DNA of 9,113 bases from Methanocaldococcaceae archaeon (GCA_027023665.1 JALVUY010000156.1:1-9113); one strand, 5' to 3'; positions 1 through 8,891 are shown, numbered from the stretch's first letter. A program made the numbers and translations. The notes: generated from the sequence alone by a model not told the origin.

Positions 1-2
1 AA

Positions 3-1109
<1,107 letters not shown>

Positions 1110-1155
1110 ACAACTTTATTATTTAACTTTTGATAAACTGACAGTGAAATTACAT

Positions 1156-1269
1156 TTAGTTTTCATAGCGTCTTACCAACAAAAATAATACTACTACTAA
1201 AGATATGACGATTGCTCCAAAAGGTATTGGAGATTTTGTTGTTCCTACATTTCCATTATTATGATACAT
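1156..1269 (-). CDS. 37-aa ORF resembling a C-terminal membrane anchor of a surface protein (possible remnant)
   Basis: Translation begins MYHNNGNVGTTKSPIPFG, followed by about 15 hydrophobic residues (AIVISLVVVLFLLV) and the ending RRYEN. An Asn/Gly/Thr-rich linker, a short Pro-containing motif, one membrane helix and a basic tail is the layout of C-terminal anchoring or sorting tails on archaeal secreted proteins. I infer that this is the last part of such a protein rather than a complete gene. No signal peptide or ectodomain precedes it: the frame hits TGA four codons upstream of the ATG. There is no convincing Shine-Dalgarno site before the ATG. It could alternatively be a free-standing one-helix small protein. 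It lies 5 bp downstream of the CBS remnant on the same strand. Confidence 0.35.
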   Translation of the reverse strand: MYHNNGNVGTTKSPIPFGAIVISLVVVLFLLVRRYEN

Positions 1270-1274
1270 TGTGC

Positions 1275-1427
1275 TTAATCATTCTTATTAAATTCCCCAC
1301 CCATAGAGCTTTCAGGAGTTATAGTAATAACCTCCCCAGACAGCATAACATCTTTTACCATAATTTTTTGTAATTCCTTGTATCTATTTAGAGTTCTAAC
1401 AAAATGTAGCTTTACAAGTTTCGACAT
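1275..1427 (-). pseudogene. Truncated, frameshifted CBS-domain protein remnant
   Basis: The 50-codon frame contains MVKDVMLSGEVITITPESSM (residues 23-42), which is the classic opening of a CBS domain (first strand plus the TP-x-S turn before the first helix). It then reads GGEFNKND and stops. Dropping one A from the AATAAGAATGAT stretch (about 1278-1289) continues the domain as FNKMIKHNVS, as expected for the first CBS helix and the following turn, before a TAA. So an ancestral CBS gene appears to have suffered a one-base insertion and to have lost everything after about 35 residues of its first domain. Intact CBS proteins carry two or four such repeats and bind adenine nucleotides. A weak GGTAG site precedes the ATG at 1427; the ATG at 1361 (MVKDV) is an alternative start. 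From memory, M. jannaschii has an intact CBS gene (MJ0556) at this position. Confidence 0.55.
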
Positions 1428-1591
1428 ATTCTCTACCTTATTCTATAGAAATAATTATATTTAAGAATTTTGATTTATTAAGTTATTAAAAGAAAAAGTA
1501 CCTACAATTAAAAATTTTGATGTTATGATTTAAATAATTTATCCACATTAATTAATTTTATATTTTTGTTATTAATATTTATACACATAAT

Positions 1592-2209
<618 letters not shown>

Positions 2210-2213
2210 TTAC

Positions 2214-2239
2214 TCCTCGTTTATATTCCTCGTTTATAT
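2214..2239. repeat. Perfect 13-bp tandem duplication covering the nep1 ribosome-binding region
   Basis: TCCTCGTTTATAT occurs at 2214-2226 and again immediately at 2227-2239. On the minus strand each copy reads ATATAAACGAGGA, so the spacer carries two GAGGA elements and two TATA-like hexamers. Only the copy next to nep1 is at the right distance to act as its Shine-Dalgarno site. The repeat ends exactly at the stop codon of the upstream regulator gene. It looks like a recent slippage duplication. Confidence 0.9.
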
Positions 2240-3028
2240 TTAATTTACATTTTCTTTATTAGCATCTAATACTGTATAACTAATTTTTGCATTATCTAAC
2301 CTTTTAATAACTTTCTCAGCCATTTTTCCAGTTATTAAAGCAATGACATTACAACCTCTGTTGCATGCATTTACTATAGCCTCTGGAACTGCAAATCTTA
2401 TATCTGGTTTAATATTTAACTTTCTCGCTACAACGTAGGCAACAGTTCCCATTGTGGCTACAACATAATTATCGGTCTTATTAAGATAATCTTTAATTAA
2501 ATCAAAATTGACAGCCCTTGAACCCCCAATAACTTCTGGTGGGATTTTGAATACTATAACCCTTCCCTTTGGAACATCTATAATTCCTTTAATTTCACAG
2601 ATAGAAATATCTTCTCCCTTTTTTCCTCCATACAATACTTTAGCCTTTGCCTCTCCTTTAGGTTTCTTTGAAGCATACAATAAACCTTCTTTCATATATA
2701 AATATACAGTTTCTCCATCTTTAACATCCTCATCTGCAATTGCTGGCCATATATCTTTATATCTATAAACTGCAGAATTAATTTCATCTAAGTATTCTCT
2801 AAATTCAGATATCCAATTTTTCAACTTTCTTAAACCTTTTTCAGTAACTACATACTCTCCTCTACCTCTTGACTTAACATAACCTTCCTTGACTAAATTC
2901 CTTATATGCTCTGAAACTGCCTGAACTGTTATTCCCAAATTTTCAGCAATATCTTTTTGTTTTATATGTGGCTGTTTCCTTATAATTTCAGATAAAACTT
3001 GAAATTCAGTTATACTTCTCTTTTTCAT
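2240..3028 (-). CDS. Winged-helix transcriptional regulator with uncharacterised C-terminal domain (MJ0558-like)
   Basis: Predicted DNA-binding regulator of 262 aa. Residues 8-62 form a winged helix-turn-helix of the MarR/ArsR kind: QKDIAENLGITVQAVSEHIR (24-43) is the helix-turn-helix, and GYVKSRGRGEYVVTEKG (49-65) the wing. A helical linker (66-92) follows, then a beta-rich region (105-165) and a mixed alpha/beta C-terminal part. In that last part, NYVVATMGTVAYVVARKL and the Gly-rich CNRGCNVIALITGK segment suggest a Rossmann-like, possibly ligand-binding, fold; this is inference. I recognise it as a methanogen-conserved family without an established function. The ATG at 3028 has GAGGGA about 6 nt upstream. 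It heads a likely operon with nep1 and diverges from surE, and repeats in the shared intergenic region are candidate operators. It has no cysteine cluster of the iron-sulfur type. Confidence 0.85.
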   Translation of the reverse strand: MKKRSITEFQVLSEIIRKQPHIKQKDIAENLGITVQAVSEHIRNLVKEGYVKSRGRGEYVVTEKGLRKLKNWISEFREYLDEINSAVYRYKDIWPAIADEDVKDGETVYLYMKEGLLYASKKPKGEAKAKVLYGGKKGEDISICEIKGIIDVPKGRVIVFKIPPEVIGGSRAVNFDLIKDYLNKTDNYVVATMGTVAYVVARKLNIKPDIRFAVPEAIVNACNRGCNVIALITGKMAEKVIKRLDNAKISYTVLDANKENVN

Positions 3029-3205
3029 ACTAATCCCTCATAAATTTTAATTTGAATATATTTAACTTAATATTATCACTCAATATTTAAATGTTAAAGA
3101 TAACCTTAATAGTTTACTTACAATAGTTTACAATAATAATACTTACTATATAAAATATTAAATTCTAAAAAACTCAATATCGTAAAAGTATGTTGGTGAC
3201 ATTAT
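3029..3205. promoter_or_regulatory. Divergent promoter region between the regulator and surE, with direct repeats
   Basis: This 177-bp region is extremely AT-rich and must drive both the regulator/nep1 pair (leftward) and surE (rightward). AATAGTTTAC occurs at 3108-3117 and 3122-3131 (14-bp period), and ACTTAC at 3116-3121 and 3141-3146. These lie just upstream of a good TATA box for surE, where archaeal repressors and activators commonly bind. Leftward TATA candidates are TTAAATAT near 3083-3092 and AAATATAT near 3055-3063. The first leaves room for a short leader with its Shine-Dalgarno site. Confidence 0.5.
3147..3154 (+). promoter_or_regulatory. TATA box of surE
   Basis: TATATAAA matches the Methanocaldococcus box A consensus. 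Initiation about 25 bp downstream would fall near 3175 and give a leader of roughly 30 nt containing the GGTGAC ribosome-binding site at 3195-3200. Confidence 0.55.
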
Positions 3206-4012
3206 ATGGATATATTATTAGTAAATGATGATGGTATTTACTCCCCCTCATTGATAGCATTATATAAATCTTTAAAGGAAGAGTTTCCTGAAGCTAATAT
3301 AACCATAGTAGCTCCAACGAATCAGCAGAGTGGTATTGGAAGAGCAATAAGTTTGTTTGAGCCTTTGAGAATGACAAAAGTTAAATTAACTAAAGATATT
3401 GTTGGTTATGCTGTTTCAGGAACTCCAACAGACTGCGTAATTTTGGGAATATATCAAATATTAAAAAAAGTTCCTGATTTAGTAATCTCAGGAATAAACC
3501 TTGGAGAAAATCTTGGAACTGAAATAATGACCTCTGGAACTTTAGGAGCGGCTTTTGAAGCGGCACATCACGGGGCTAAGGCAATAGCATCATCTTTACA
3601 GATAACCTCAGACCATTTAAAATTTAGAGAGTTAGAAATTCCTATAGACTTTGAAATTCCTGCAAAGATTACCACAAAAATTGCTAAGAAATATTTAGAT
3701 TATGATATGCCCTGCGATGTTTTAAATGTAAATATTCCAGAAAAAGCCAACTTAGAGACACCAATAGAGATTACAAGATTGGCTAAGAAGATGTATTCCA
3801 CTCATGTAGAGGAGAGAATAGATCCAAGAGGTAGAAGCTATTACTGGATTGATGGATATCCAATATTTGAGGAGGAGGAAGATACGGATGTTTATGTTTT
3901 GAGAAAAAAAGGACATATCTCAATAACTCCTCTAACCTTAGACACAACTATTAAAAATTTAGATGAATTTAAAAAGAAATATGGGAAAATCTTATGTGAA
4001 ATTAAAAAATAA
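3206..4012 (+). CDS. surE: 5'/3'-nucleotidase SurE
   Basis: Metal-dependent phosphatase that removes phosphate from nucleoside 5'- and 3'-monophosphates; some family members also act on short polyphosphate. The 268-aa product opens with MDILLVNDDG, giving metal ligands Asp8 and Asp9. It continues with APTNQQSGIGRAIS (Ser42), SGTPTDCV (71-78) and SGINLGENLG (Asn98), the remaining conserved metal-site residues. MTSGTLGAAFEAA at 108-120 is also diagnostic. The C-terminal part (about 190-268) matches the length of the swapped tail and arm seen in SurE dimers. The start is well fixed by GGTGAC six nt before the ATG. It has its own TATA box and faces away from the regulator gene. The preferred nucleotide cannot be told from sequence. 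Confidence 0.95.
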   Translation: MDILLVNDDGIYSPSLIALYKSLKEEFPEANITIVAPTNQQSGIGRAISLFEPLRMTKVKLTKDIVGYAVSGTPTDCVILGIYQILKKVPDLVISGINLGENLGTEIMTSGTLGAAFEAAHHGAKAIASSLQITSDHLKFRELEIPIDFEIPAKITTKIAKKYLDYDMPCDVLNVNIPEKANLETPIEITRLAKKMYSTHVEERIDPRGRSYYWIDGYPIFEEEEDTDVYVLRKKGHISITPLTLDTTIKNLDEFKKKYGKILCEIKK

Positions 4013-4014
4013 TG

Positions 4015-4048
4015 TTAAATTTATTAAATTTATTTATCTTTATTGTTT
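4015..4048 (+). terminator. T-rich terminator region after surE
   Basis: Several short T runs follow the surE stop within 35 bp, with TTTAT and CTTTATTGTTT steps and no hairpin. This agrees with the oligo-T termination used by archaeal RNA polymerase. It may not be fully efficient, and purA begins about 75 bp further on. Confidence 0.3.
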
Positions 4049-4060
4049 AATATTGATTAA

Positions 4061-4071
4061 TTTTAAATATT
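4061..4071 (+). promoter_or_regulatory. Candidate TATA box of purA
   Basis: TTTTAAATATT is placed so that initiation about 25 bp downstream (near 4092) would leave a short leader carrying the GGTGG site at 4111-4115. A second TATA-like stretch (AAAATATAAG, about 4083-4092) lies too close to the start for a leader with that ribosome site. Confidence 0.3.
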
Positions 4072-4110
4072 ACAACCACAAAAAAATATAAGGTTTTGAA
4101 TAAGGAAAAA

Positions 4111-4115
4111 GGTGG
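4111..4115 (+). promoter_or_regulatory. Ribosome-binding site that sets a TTG start for purA
   Basis: GGTGG lies 5 nt before TTG at 4121. The GTG at 4112, which would start the longer frame, is part of this ribosome-binding site and so is unlikely to be the initiator. Confidence 0.7.
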
Positions 4116-4120
4116 TTTTA

Positions 4121-5143
4121 TTGACTTGCACTATAATAGTTGGTGGACAATGGGGAGACGAAGGAAAAGGAAAAATAATAAGCTATATCTGTGACAAAGA
4201 TAAGCCATATATTATTGCGAGAGGTGGAGTAGGACCTAATGCAGGGCATACAGTAACTATTGGAGAAAAATCTTATGGAATTCGAATGATACCAACAGGA
4301 TTTCCATACAAAGAGGCAAAATTGGCAATAGGGGCTGGTGTTTTGGTAGATCCTGAAGTTTTACTAAAAGAAGTTGAAATGCTCAAAGATTTTAATGTTA
4401 AAGAGAGATTAATTGTAGATTATAGATGTGGAATTATTGAAGAAAAACATAAAATTATGGATAGAAGTGATGAACACTTAGCCAAAGAAATTGGAACTAC
4501 TGGAAGCGGTTGTGGTCCTGCAAATGTTGATAGAGTTTTGAGAGTTCTAAAACAGGCAAAAGATATTGAGGAGTTAAAGGAATACTTAGGAGATGTTTCT
4601 GAGGAGGTAAATGATGCATTAGATAGAGGAGAAAATGTTTTAATTGAAGGAACACAGGGGACTTTATTATCATTATATTATGGAACCTATCCTTATGTAA
4701 CTTCTAAGGATACAACTGCATCATCATTTGCTGCTGATGTTGGAATAGGGCCTACAAGAGTTGATGAAGTTATTGTAGTATTCAAAAGTTATCCTACAAG
4801 AGTAGGAGCTGGCCCATTTCCAACTGAGATGCCTTTAGAAGAGGCAGAGAAATTGGGAATAGTAGAGTATGGGACAGTTACTGGAAGAAGGAGAAGAGTA
4901 GGTTATTTTGATTTTGAATTAGCAAGAAAAGCCTGTAGATTGAATGGAGCGACACAGATTGCTCTAACTGGATTAGATAAATATGATAAGGAGTGTTATG
5001 GAGTAACAGATTATAATAAATTGAGTGATAAGGCAAAAGAGTTTATAGAAAAAATTGAAGAGGTTACTGGGGTTCCAGTTACTATAATTTCTACTGGCCC
5101 AGAAATGCATCAAACAATAGATTTAAGAGAAGAAAAACTGTAA
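4121..5143 (+). CDS. purA: Adenylosuccinate synthetase (short archaeal form)
   Basis: Converts IMP, aspartate and GTP to adenylosuccinate, the committed step to AMP. Numbered from the TTG start (340 aa), the signatures are [12 protein letters not shown] (7-18, with catalytic Asp13), GPNAGHT (38-44, catalytic His43), GTTGSGCGP (125-133, IMP loop), EGTQG (176-180), [10 protein letters not shown] (190-199), the Asp-binding loop [12 protein letters not shown] (253-264) and TGLDKYD (283-289, guanine recognition). Bacterial and eukaryotic enzymes are about 430 aa; the roughly 90-residue shorter form is normal for Methanococcales and Thermococcales, so this is not a truncation. A TTG start gives [12 protein letters not shown], the expected family N-terminus. 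The gene converges on the DNA methyltransferase with a 4-bp gap. Nothing visible indicates specific purine regulation. Confidence 0.95.
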   Translation: MTCTIIVGGQWGDEGKGKIISYICDKDKPYIIARGGVGPNAGHTVTIGEKSYGIRMIPTGFPYKEAKLAIGAGVLVDPEVLLKEVEMLKDFNVKERLIVDYRCGIIEEKHKIMDRSDEHLAKEIGTTGSGCGPANVDRVLRVLKQAKDIEELKEYLGDVSEEVNDALDRGENVLIEGTQGTLLSLYYGTYPYVTSKDTTASSFAADVGIGPTRVDEVIVVFKSYPTRVGAGPFPTEMPLEEAEKLGIVEYGTVTGRRRRVGYFDFELARKACRLNGATQIALTGLDKYDKECYGVTDYNKLSDKAKEFIEKIEEVTGVPVTIISTGPEMHQTIDLREEKL

Positions 5144-5157
5144 AAATTTAAATTTTT
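5142..5157. terminator. AT palindrome shared by the convergent purA and methyltransferase ends
   Basis: A perfect 16-bp palindrome, AAAAATTTAAATTTTT, starts inside the purA stop codon and spans the stop codon of the opposing methyltransferase gene. It is followed by two more T on the plus strand. Each strand therefore presents an oligo-T run at the end of its gene, which suits a bidirectional oligo-T terminator. A hairpin made only of A-U pairs would not be stable at high temperature, so the T runs rather than the fold are probably what matters. Confidence 0.5.
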
Positions 5158-6101
5158 TTATCTATAATCTTTTTTACTTCTTCTGCTATTACTCTACTTA
5201 ATATAGGAGGAACGCTTTCTCCAATTTGGTTGTATTGAACTTCTCTTCCTCCAAAAAATACAAAATCGTCAGGATAACTCATCAATCTTGCCTGTTCTCT
5301 AACGGTTAATAATCTATCTTCGTAAGGATGGACAAATCTACTCTTTCCTTTAACAGTTGGAGCCAATTTGTGAGGATGTAATCTATACCAATTAACCATT
5401 AACTTTCTTTTACCTCTATATCTATACAATGCTTCTCCCCATTTTAATTTAGATATTTTTTCTATTTTATCCTTAGATAGTTTTTTAATTTCGTGATTTT
5501 TAGCATCTTTTGGAATATCTTTTAATGCCTCTTCAACTACAACAATTTTTTTAGTTTTCTTTGGTTTTAATTTTACATTTGAAATAAACATTCTCGCTCT
5601 CTTAGAGGGATTTCCATAATCCTCTGCTCTTAATATGTTAAAATAAACATTATGTCCTATGTCCCCAAACAACTTTTTTAATTCATCTTTAATTTCTTTA
5701 ATTTGTGGGACATTTTCCATAACAAATATTAAATCGTCATTTTTTTGTGTAAAGTAATCAACATAATTAATATAGTATAAAACTAACCTTCCAACTTTGT
5801 CCTTATATAATCTATCTAATGGATTGTCTTTAATTGATTTATTTGCCTTTGTAAATGGCTCGCAAGGAGGAGAGCCAATAATTACATCAACTTTTTCATT
5901 TTTTATAAATTCGTCAAATGCTTTTGGAGGGATTCTTTTTATATCATCTATCCACACAGGCGCTTTAATATTATACAAGTAAGTTTTTACAACAGGTTTA
6001 AAATTTTCAATGGCCCCTATAATTTTAAAGTTTTCATCTAAAAATCCCTTAGAAAATCCGCCACAACCACAAAATAAATCAATAACATTTATATTTTCCA
6101 T
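5148..6101 (-). CDS. DNA cytosine-5 methyltransferase (solitary; resembles M.MjaVI)
   Basis: Transfers a methyl group from S-adenosylmethionine to C5 of cytosine in a short DNA target. In this 317-aa protein the class motifs run in normal order: I, NVIDLFCGCGGFSKGF (5-20); IV, IIGSPPCEPF (74-83) with catalytic Cys80; VI, VMENV (127-131); VIII, PSKRARMF (165-172); IX, LTVREQARLMSYPDDF (265-280); X, QIGESVPP (292-299). The segment between VIII and IX (about 173-250), where the target-recognition domain sits, is short. Motif IV has Glu81 where most relatives have Gln (PCQ). From memory the M. jannaschii ortholog MJ0563 is M.MjaVI, assigned CCGG; I cannot confirm that specificity here. GGTGA precedes the ATG at 6101. 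No endonuclease gene is in the window, so it may be an orphan. Confidence 0.92.
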   Translation of the reverse strand: MENINVIDLFCGCGGFSKGFLDENFKIIGAIENFKPVVKTYLYNIKAPVWIDDIKRIPPKAFDEFIKNEKVDVIIGSPPCEPFTKANKSIKDNPLDRLYKDKVGRLVLYYINYVDYFTQKNDDLIFVMENVPQIKEIKDELKKLFGDIGHNVYFNILRAEDYGNPSKRARMFISNVKLKPKKTKKIVVVEEALKDIPKDAKNHEIKKLSKDKIEKISKLKWGEALYRYRGKRKLMVNWYRLHPHKLAPTVKGKSRFVHPYEDRLLTVREQARLMSYPDDFVFFGGREVQYNQIGESVPPILSRVIAEEVKKIIDKKI

Positions 6102-6105
6102 AGTT

Positions 6106-6110
6106 TCACC
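6106..6110 (-). promoter_or_regulatory. Ribosome-binding site of the methyltransferase gene
   Basis: On the minus strand GGTGA sits 4 nt before the ATG at 6101, fixing this start. TATA-like stretches upstream (about 6120-6130 and 6141-6150) suggest that the gene can be transcribed separately from alaS. Confidence 0.65.
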
Positions 6111-6150
6111 ACTAAATAAATTATAAAAATTATCTTAATCAAAAATATCC

Positions 6151-6200
6151 TAAAAAATTAAAAAATTAAATTAAAAACTAAATTTTTAAATCTTAAAAAA
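6151..6200 (-). terminator. Oligo-T terminator region after alaS
   Basis: Read on the minus strand, the 50 bp just beyond the alaS stop contain five T runs of five to seven bases in succession, with no hairpin. Repeated oligo-T is the archaeal termination signal. It probably separates alaS from the methyltransferase gene downstream on the same strand. Confidence 0.5.
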
Positions 6201-6207
6201 ATAGGTT

Positions 6208-8886
6208 TTATTGTTTATTTTTAATGAATTCAATGACCTTGTTTTTAATATTCTCTAAATCTCCTTCATATTTACCTTGGGCTAAATGCTCTTTACCTCC
6301 TCCCTTAGCGATATATTTTATAAGTTCATTCATTTTTATATCAACTTTTTCTCCTCTTTTACATACTATATTTCCTTTGTCATTTAATAAAACAACTATA
6401 GCATTTTCTTTGGCTAAGTTATCAGCTATATTCAACATTTCCTTTGGATTACCTTCAACCTTCTCAACTAAAACTTTGTAATCTCCAACTGTCTCAAACT
6501 TATTCATTAATTCGAATTTTTTAAGTTCTCCTATTTTCTTCTCCAATTCTTCTATCTTTTTCCTTTGTTCTTTCCATTCTTCAAAGAATCTCTTTACAAC
6601 CTTTGGAAGGTCTTCAACAGAGCATTTTAATATTTTAGCACTCTCTTCTAATGTATCTTCCATATTTTGTACAGCCTTTAAGGCATTTAATCCACTTGCA
6701 TATATAAGTCTTTCAACACCATCCTGAACTTTCTCTGTTTTTAAAATCTTTATAAATCCAACTTCTCCAGTATTTTGGCAGTGAGTCCCTCCACAAGCTT
6801 GGACATCAATTATATTCCCTTCATGATCTTCAATAATAACAATTCTTAAAATATTCCCTGGAACTACTCCTCCTTGGTATATTCTAAATCCAAACTTTTC
6901 CTCTGCTTCGTTTCTATCCATAAATATACTTTTTACATTGTAATTATTTAAAACGATCTCATTGGCTATTCTCTCAATCTCTTTTAATTCTTCTCTGCTT
7001 ATTCTATTGTAGTGAGTTATATCTAACCTTGCCTTATCTACATCAACATCTGAACCTGCCTGCCAAACATGTTTTCCTAAAACTTTTTGTGCCGCCGCAT
7101 TGATAATGTGAGTACCTGTGTGATGTCTCATTAAATTTAGTCTTCTATCCCAATCAATAACTCCTTTAATACTATCTCCTTCTTTCAATCCTTCAACATT
7201 CTCTAATTTATGATACACAATGTCATTCTCTTTCTGAACATCAACAACTTTAAATTTCTTATCTCCTTTTATTATATATCCAGTATCTGCCTTCTGCCCT
7301 CCCCCCTCTGGATAAAAGGCAGTTTTATCTAAAATTACATAATTATCAACAATCTTTAATATTCTTGCCTCAAACTCTTTCATTTTTGGATATTTATAGA
7401 ATAAGAGTTCAGTTTTTTCCACATCAACTTCTGGTAATTTAACTTTTTCCTTTTTCTCTTCCTTACTTTCATGTCTTTCAGCAACTATTGTATAGAAGTT
7501 ATCTGGAATTTTAATATCTTTACCAAATGATTTAGCAACTTCCTTAACTATTTCTGGAGGCAATCCATGACTATCGTATAATTCAATTAATGTATCTAAA
7601 TCAATATCTTTTTTACTCTTTATTAATCTCTCTACTAATCCTTTACCCCTCTCAATTGTTTGCCTATACTTTTTCTCCTCTATCTCTAAAATTTCCATAA
7701 TGTAATCTTCCATCTCTAATAATTCTGGATATAAATCTTTCATATCCTTCAATTGCATTGCAACAATCTCGGTTATAGGAATTGAAAGGTTCAATCTATC
7801 CATGTGCCTTAATGTTTTCCTTATAAGCATTCTAACTAAATATCCATCTTTAACATTTGAAGGAACAATACCATCTCCCAACATAAATACTAAAGCCCTC
7901 GTATGGTCTGTAATTGCATAAATGTCTTCATAAGGAGATATTAATCTCTCAAGATCTTCTACTGAAATATTAACCTTTTTAGCTACAACTTCTCTTAATT
8001 TCTTTAGGTCACCAACATCTTTAACATCCATTAATCCAGCAACTTCCGTTATTTTAGCCAATATTTCTTTATCAATATCTTCAATTCCAGCATCTTCCTT
8101 TAAGTTTTTAATAATATTTTTAAAAATTGCGTCATATATAGTAGGCTCTCCAGTAGAAACCCAAACAAATCTCTCAATTCCATAGCCAGTATCTACTATT
8201 TTTAGAGGAATTTCTTTATACTCATTTCCAACTTTCTCATACTGCATAAAAACTAAAGTAGCTAATTCAACTCCATGTGTTATTACTTCATAGCACGGCC
8301 CAGCATTTCCTCCTCCTTCCCACCAACTCTCAATAAATGTTATAGATTTCTCATCAATTCCTAACTTTTTAAAGAAGTTAAAGCATAGTTCAACAGTTTC
8401 ATCCTGCCAGTATTTAAAATCATCTTCCCTATTAAAAGCGTGATGTCCTCCCATTGTAAAGCATGTTAAATGCCTTCCAGTTCTTCCAACATTATCAACA
8501 TCATTTAACCTAATACATGGTTGAGCAATAACCAAAGGATTAGCCTTCGGCTTAACTATTCCCTTAGTAACCCAAGGTTGAAATACAGCTATAGATGCTA
8601 TTGTTAATAAAATATCATCTCTCCATCTTCTTGCAGTTACAGGAGCTCTTTTTATTGGTTGATGTCCATGTTCTTTAAAAAAGTTTATAAATTCCTCAAC
8701 CATTTCTTTGTAAGTGTATGGCTTTTTAGTTATTGGTTTTCCTATAAAACTATAAATATCGCATGGAGCATCTCCACAGGTCTCTCTCTCTTCATCTAAA
8801 GTCCAAAAATACTGCCCACATTTTTTACACTTCTTTCTAACAAATCCTAGTTCATCAAATAATTTTACTTTATAATTATACTCCAT
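6208..8886 (-). CDS. alaS: Alanyl-tRNA synthetase (archaeal type)
   Basis: Charges tRNA-Ala with alanine and clears mischarged Ser/Gly-tRNA. Numbered from the ATG at 8886 (892 aa), an archaeal N-terminal extension carries a probable zinc site (Cys20, Cys23, Cys37, Cys42). The class II catalytic core follows (about 55-265), with [14 protein letters not shown] as motif 2 and GYGIERFVW as motif 3. After the tRNA-binding helical region comes the editing domain: GGGQ near 527-530, HTGTH (His589, His593) and CGGTHC (Cys698, His702, Cys703), the zinc-binding editing ligands. A Lys/Glu-rich coiled coil (about 765-792) and a C-terminal DHHA1-like domain ending near [14 protein letters not shown] (862-875) complete the protein. 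All domains are intact. The longer frame from GTG at 8895 is unlikely because that GTG is part of the GGTGA ribosome site. Downstream T runs suggest a mainly monocistronic transcript. Confidence 0.97.
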   Translation of the reverse strand: MEYNYKVKLFDELGFVRKKCKKCGQYFWTLDEERETCGDAPCDIYSFIGKPITKKPYTYKEMVEEFINFFKEHGHQPIKRAPVTARRWRDDILLTIASIAVFQPWVTKGIVKPKANPLVIAQPCIRLNDVDNVGRTGRHLTCFTMGGHHAFNREDDFKYWQDETVELCFNFFKKLGIDEKSITFIESWWEGGGNAGPCYEVITHGVELATLVFMQYEKVGNEYKEIPLKIVDTGYGIERFVWVSTGEPTIYDAIFKNIIKNLKEDAGIEDIDKEILAKITEVAGLMDVKDVGDLKKLREVVAKKVNISVEDLERLISPYEDIYAITDHTRALVFMLGDGIVPSNVKDGYLVRMLIRKTLRHMDRLNLSIPITEIVAMQLKDMKDLYPELLEMEDYIMEILEIEEKKYRQTIERGKGLVERLIKSKKDIDLDTLIELYDSHGLPPEIVKEVAKSFGKDIKIPDNFYTIVAERHESKEEKKEKVKLPEVDVEKTELLFYKYPKMKEFEARILKIVDNYVILDKTAFYPEGGGQKADTGYIIKGDKKFKVVDVQKENDIVYHKLENVEGLKEGDSIKGVIDWDRRLNLMRHHTGTHIINAAAQKVLGKHVWQAGSDVDVDKARLDITHYNRISREELKEIERIANEIVLNNYNVKSIFMDRNEAEEKFGFRIYQGGVVPGNILRIVIIEDHEGNIIDVQACGGTHCQNTGEVGFIKILKTEKVQDGVERLIYASGLNALKAVQNMEDTLEESAKILKCSVEDLPKVVKRFFEEWKEQRKKIEELEKKIGELKKFELMNKFETVGDYKVLVEKVEGNPKEMLNIADNLAKENAIVVLLNDKGNIVCKRGEKVDIKMNELIKYIAKGGGKEHLAQGKYEGDLENIKNKVIEFIKNKQ

Positions 8887-8891
8887 CTTAT

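Larger units (their letters stand above)
1110..1591. other. 480-bp gap with gene remnants
   Basis: No intact large gene is visible here. Just after the peptidase stop there is a T-rich stretch (about 1111-1130) that could end plus-strand transcription. On the minus strand, 1156-1427 holds two short reading frames described separately: a broken CBS-domain start and a hydrophobic C-terminal-type peptide. The rest (1428-1591) is strongly AT-rich with no recognisable coding signal. It would hold the end of the nep1 transcript and any promoter of the CBS remnant. I see no tRNA, no C/D-box guide motifs and no long inverted repeat. Confidence 0.6.

Noticed and set aside
1110..1591. A structured small RNA or C/D-box guide in the large gap
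   Set aside because: I found no paired C (RTGATGA) and D (CTGA) boxes on either strand and no GC-rich stem, which a stable RNA in a hyperthermophile would need.
2508..2768. 86-codon plus-strand ORF
   Set aside because: It lies wholly opposite the regulator gene, has no ribosome-binding site, and its Ser/Pro/Phe-rich translation is typical of an antisense shadow.
4121..5143. purA as a truncated gene, since it is about 90 residues shorter than bacterial enzymes
   Set aside because: All catalytic motifs are present and the short form is normal for archaeal homologues of this group.
5797..5982. 61-codon plus-strand ORF
   Set aside because: Antisense shadow of the conserved N-terminal motifs of the DNA methyltransferase, with no independent coding signal.
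6224..6481. 85-codon plus-strand ORF with hydrophobic translation
   Set aside because: Antisense to the C-terminal part of alaS; the Phe/Ser/Leu-rich peptide is the mirror of the Lys/Glu-rich coding strand rather than a membrane protein.
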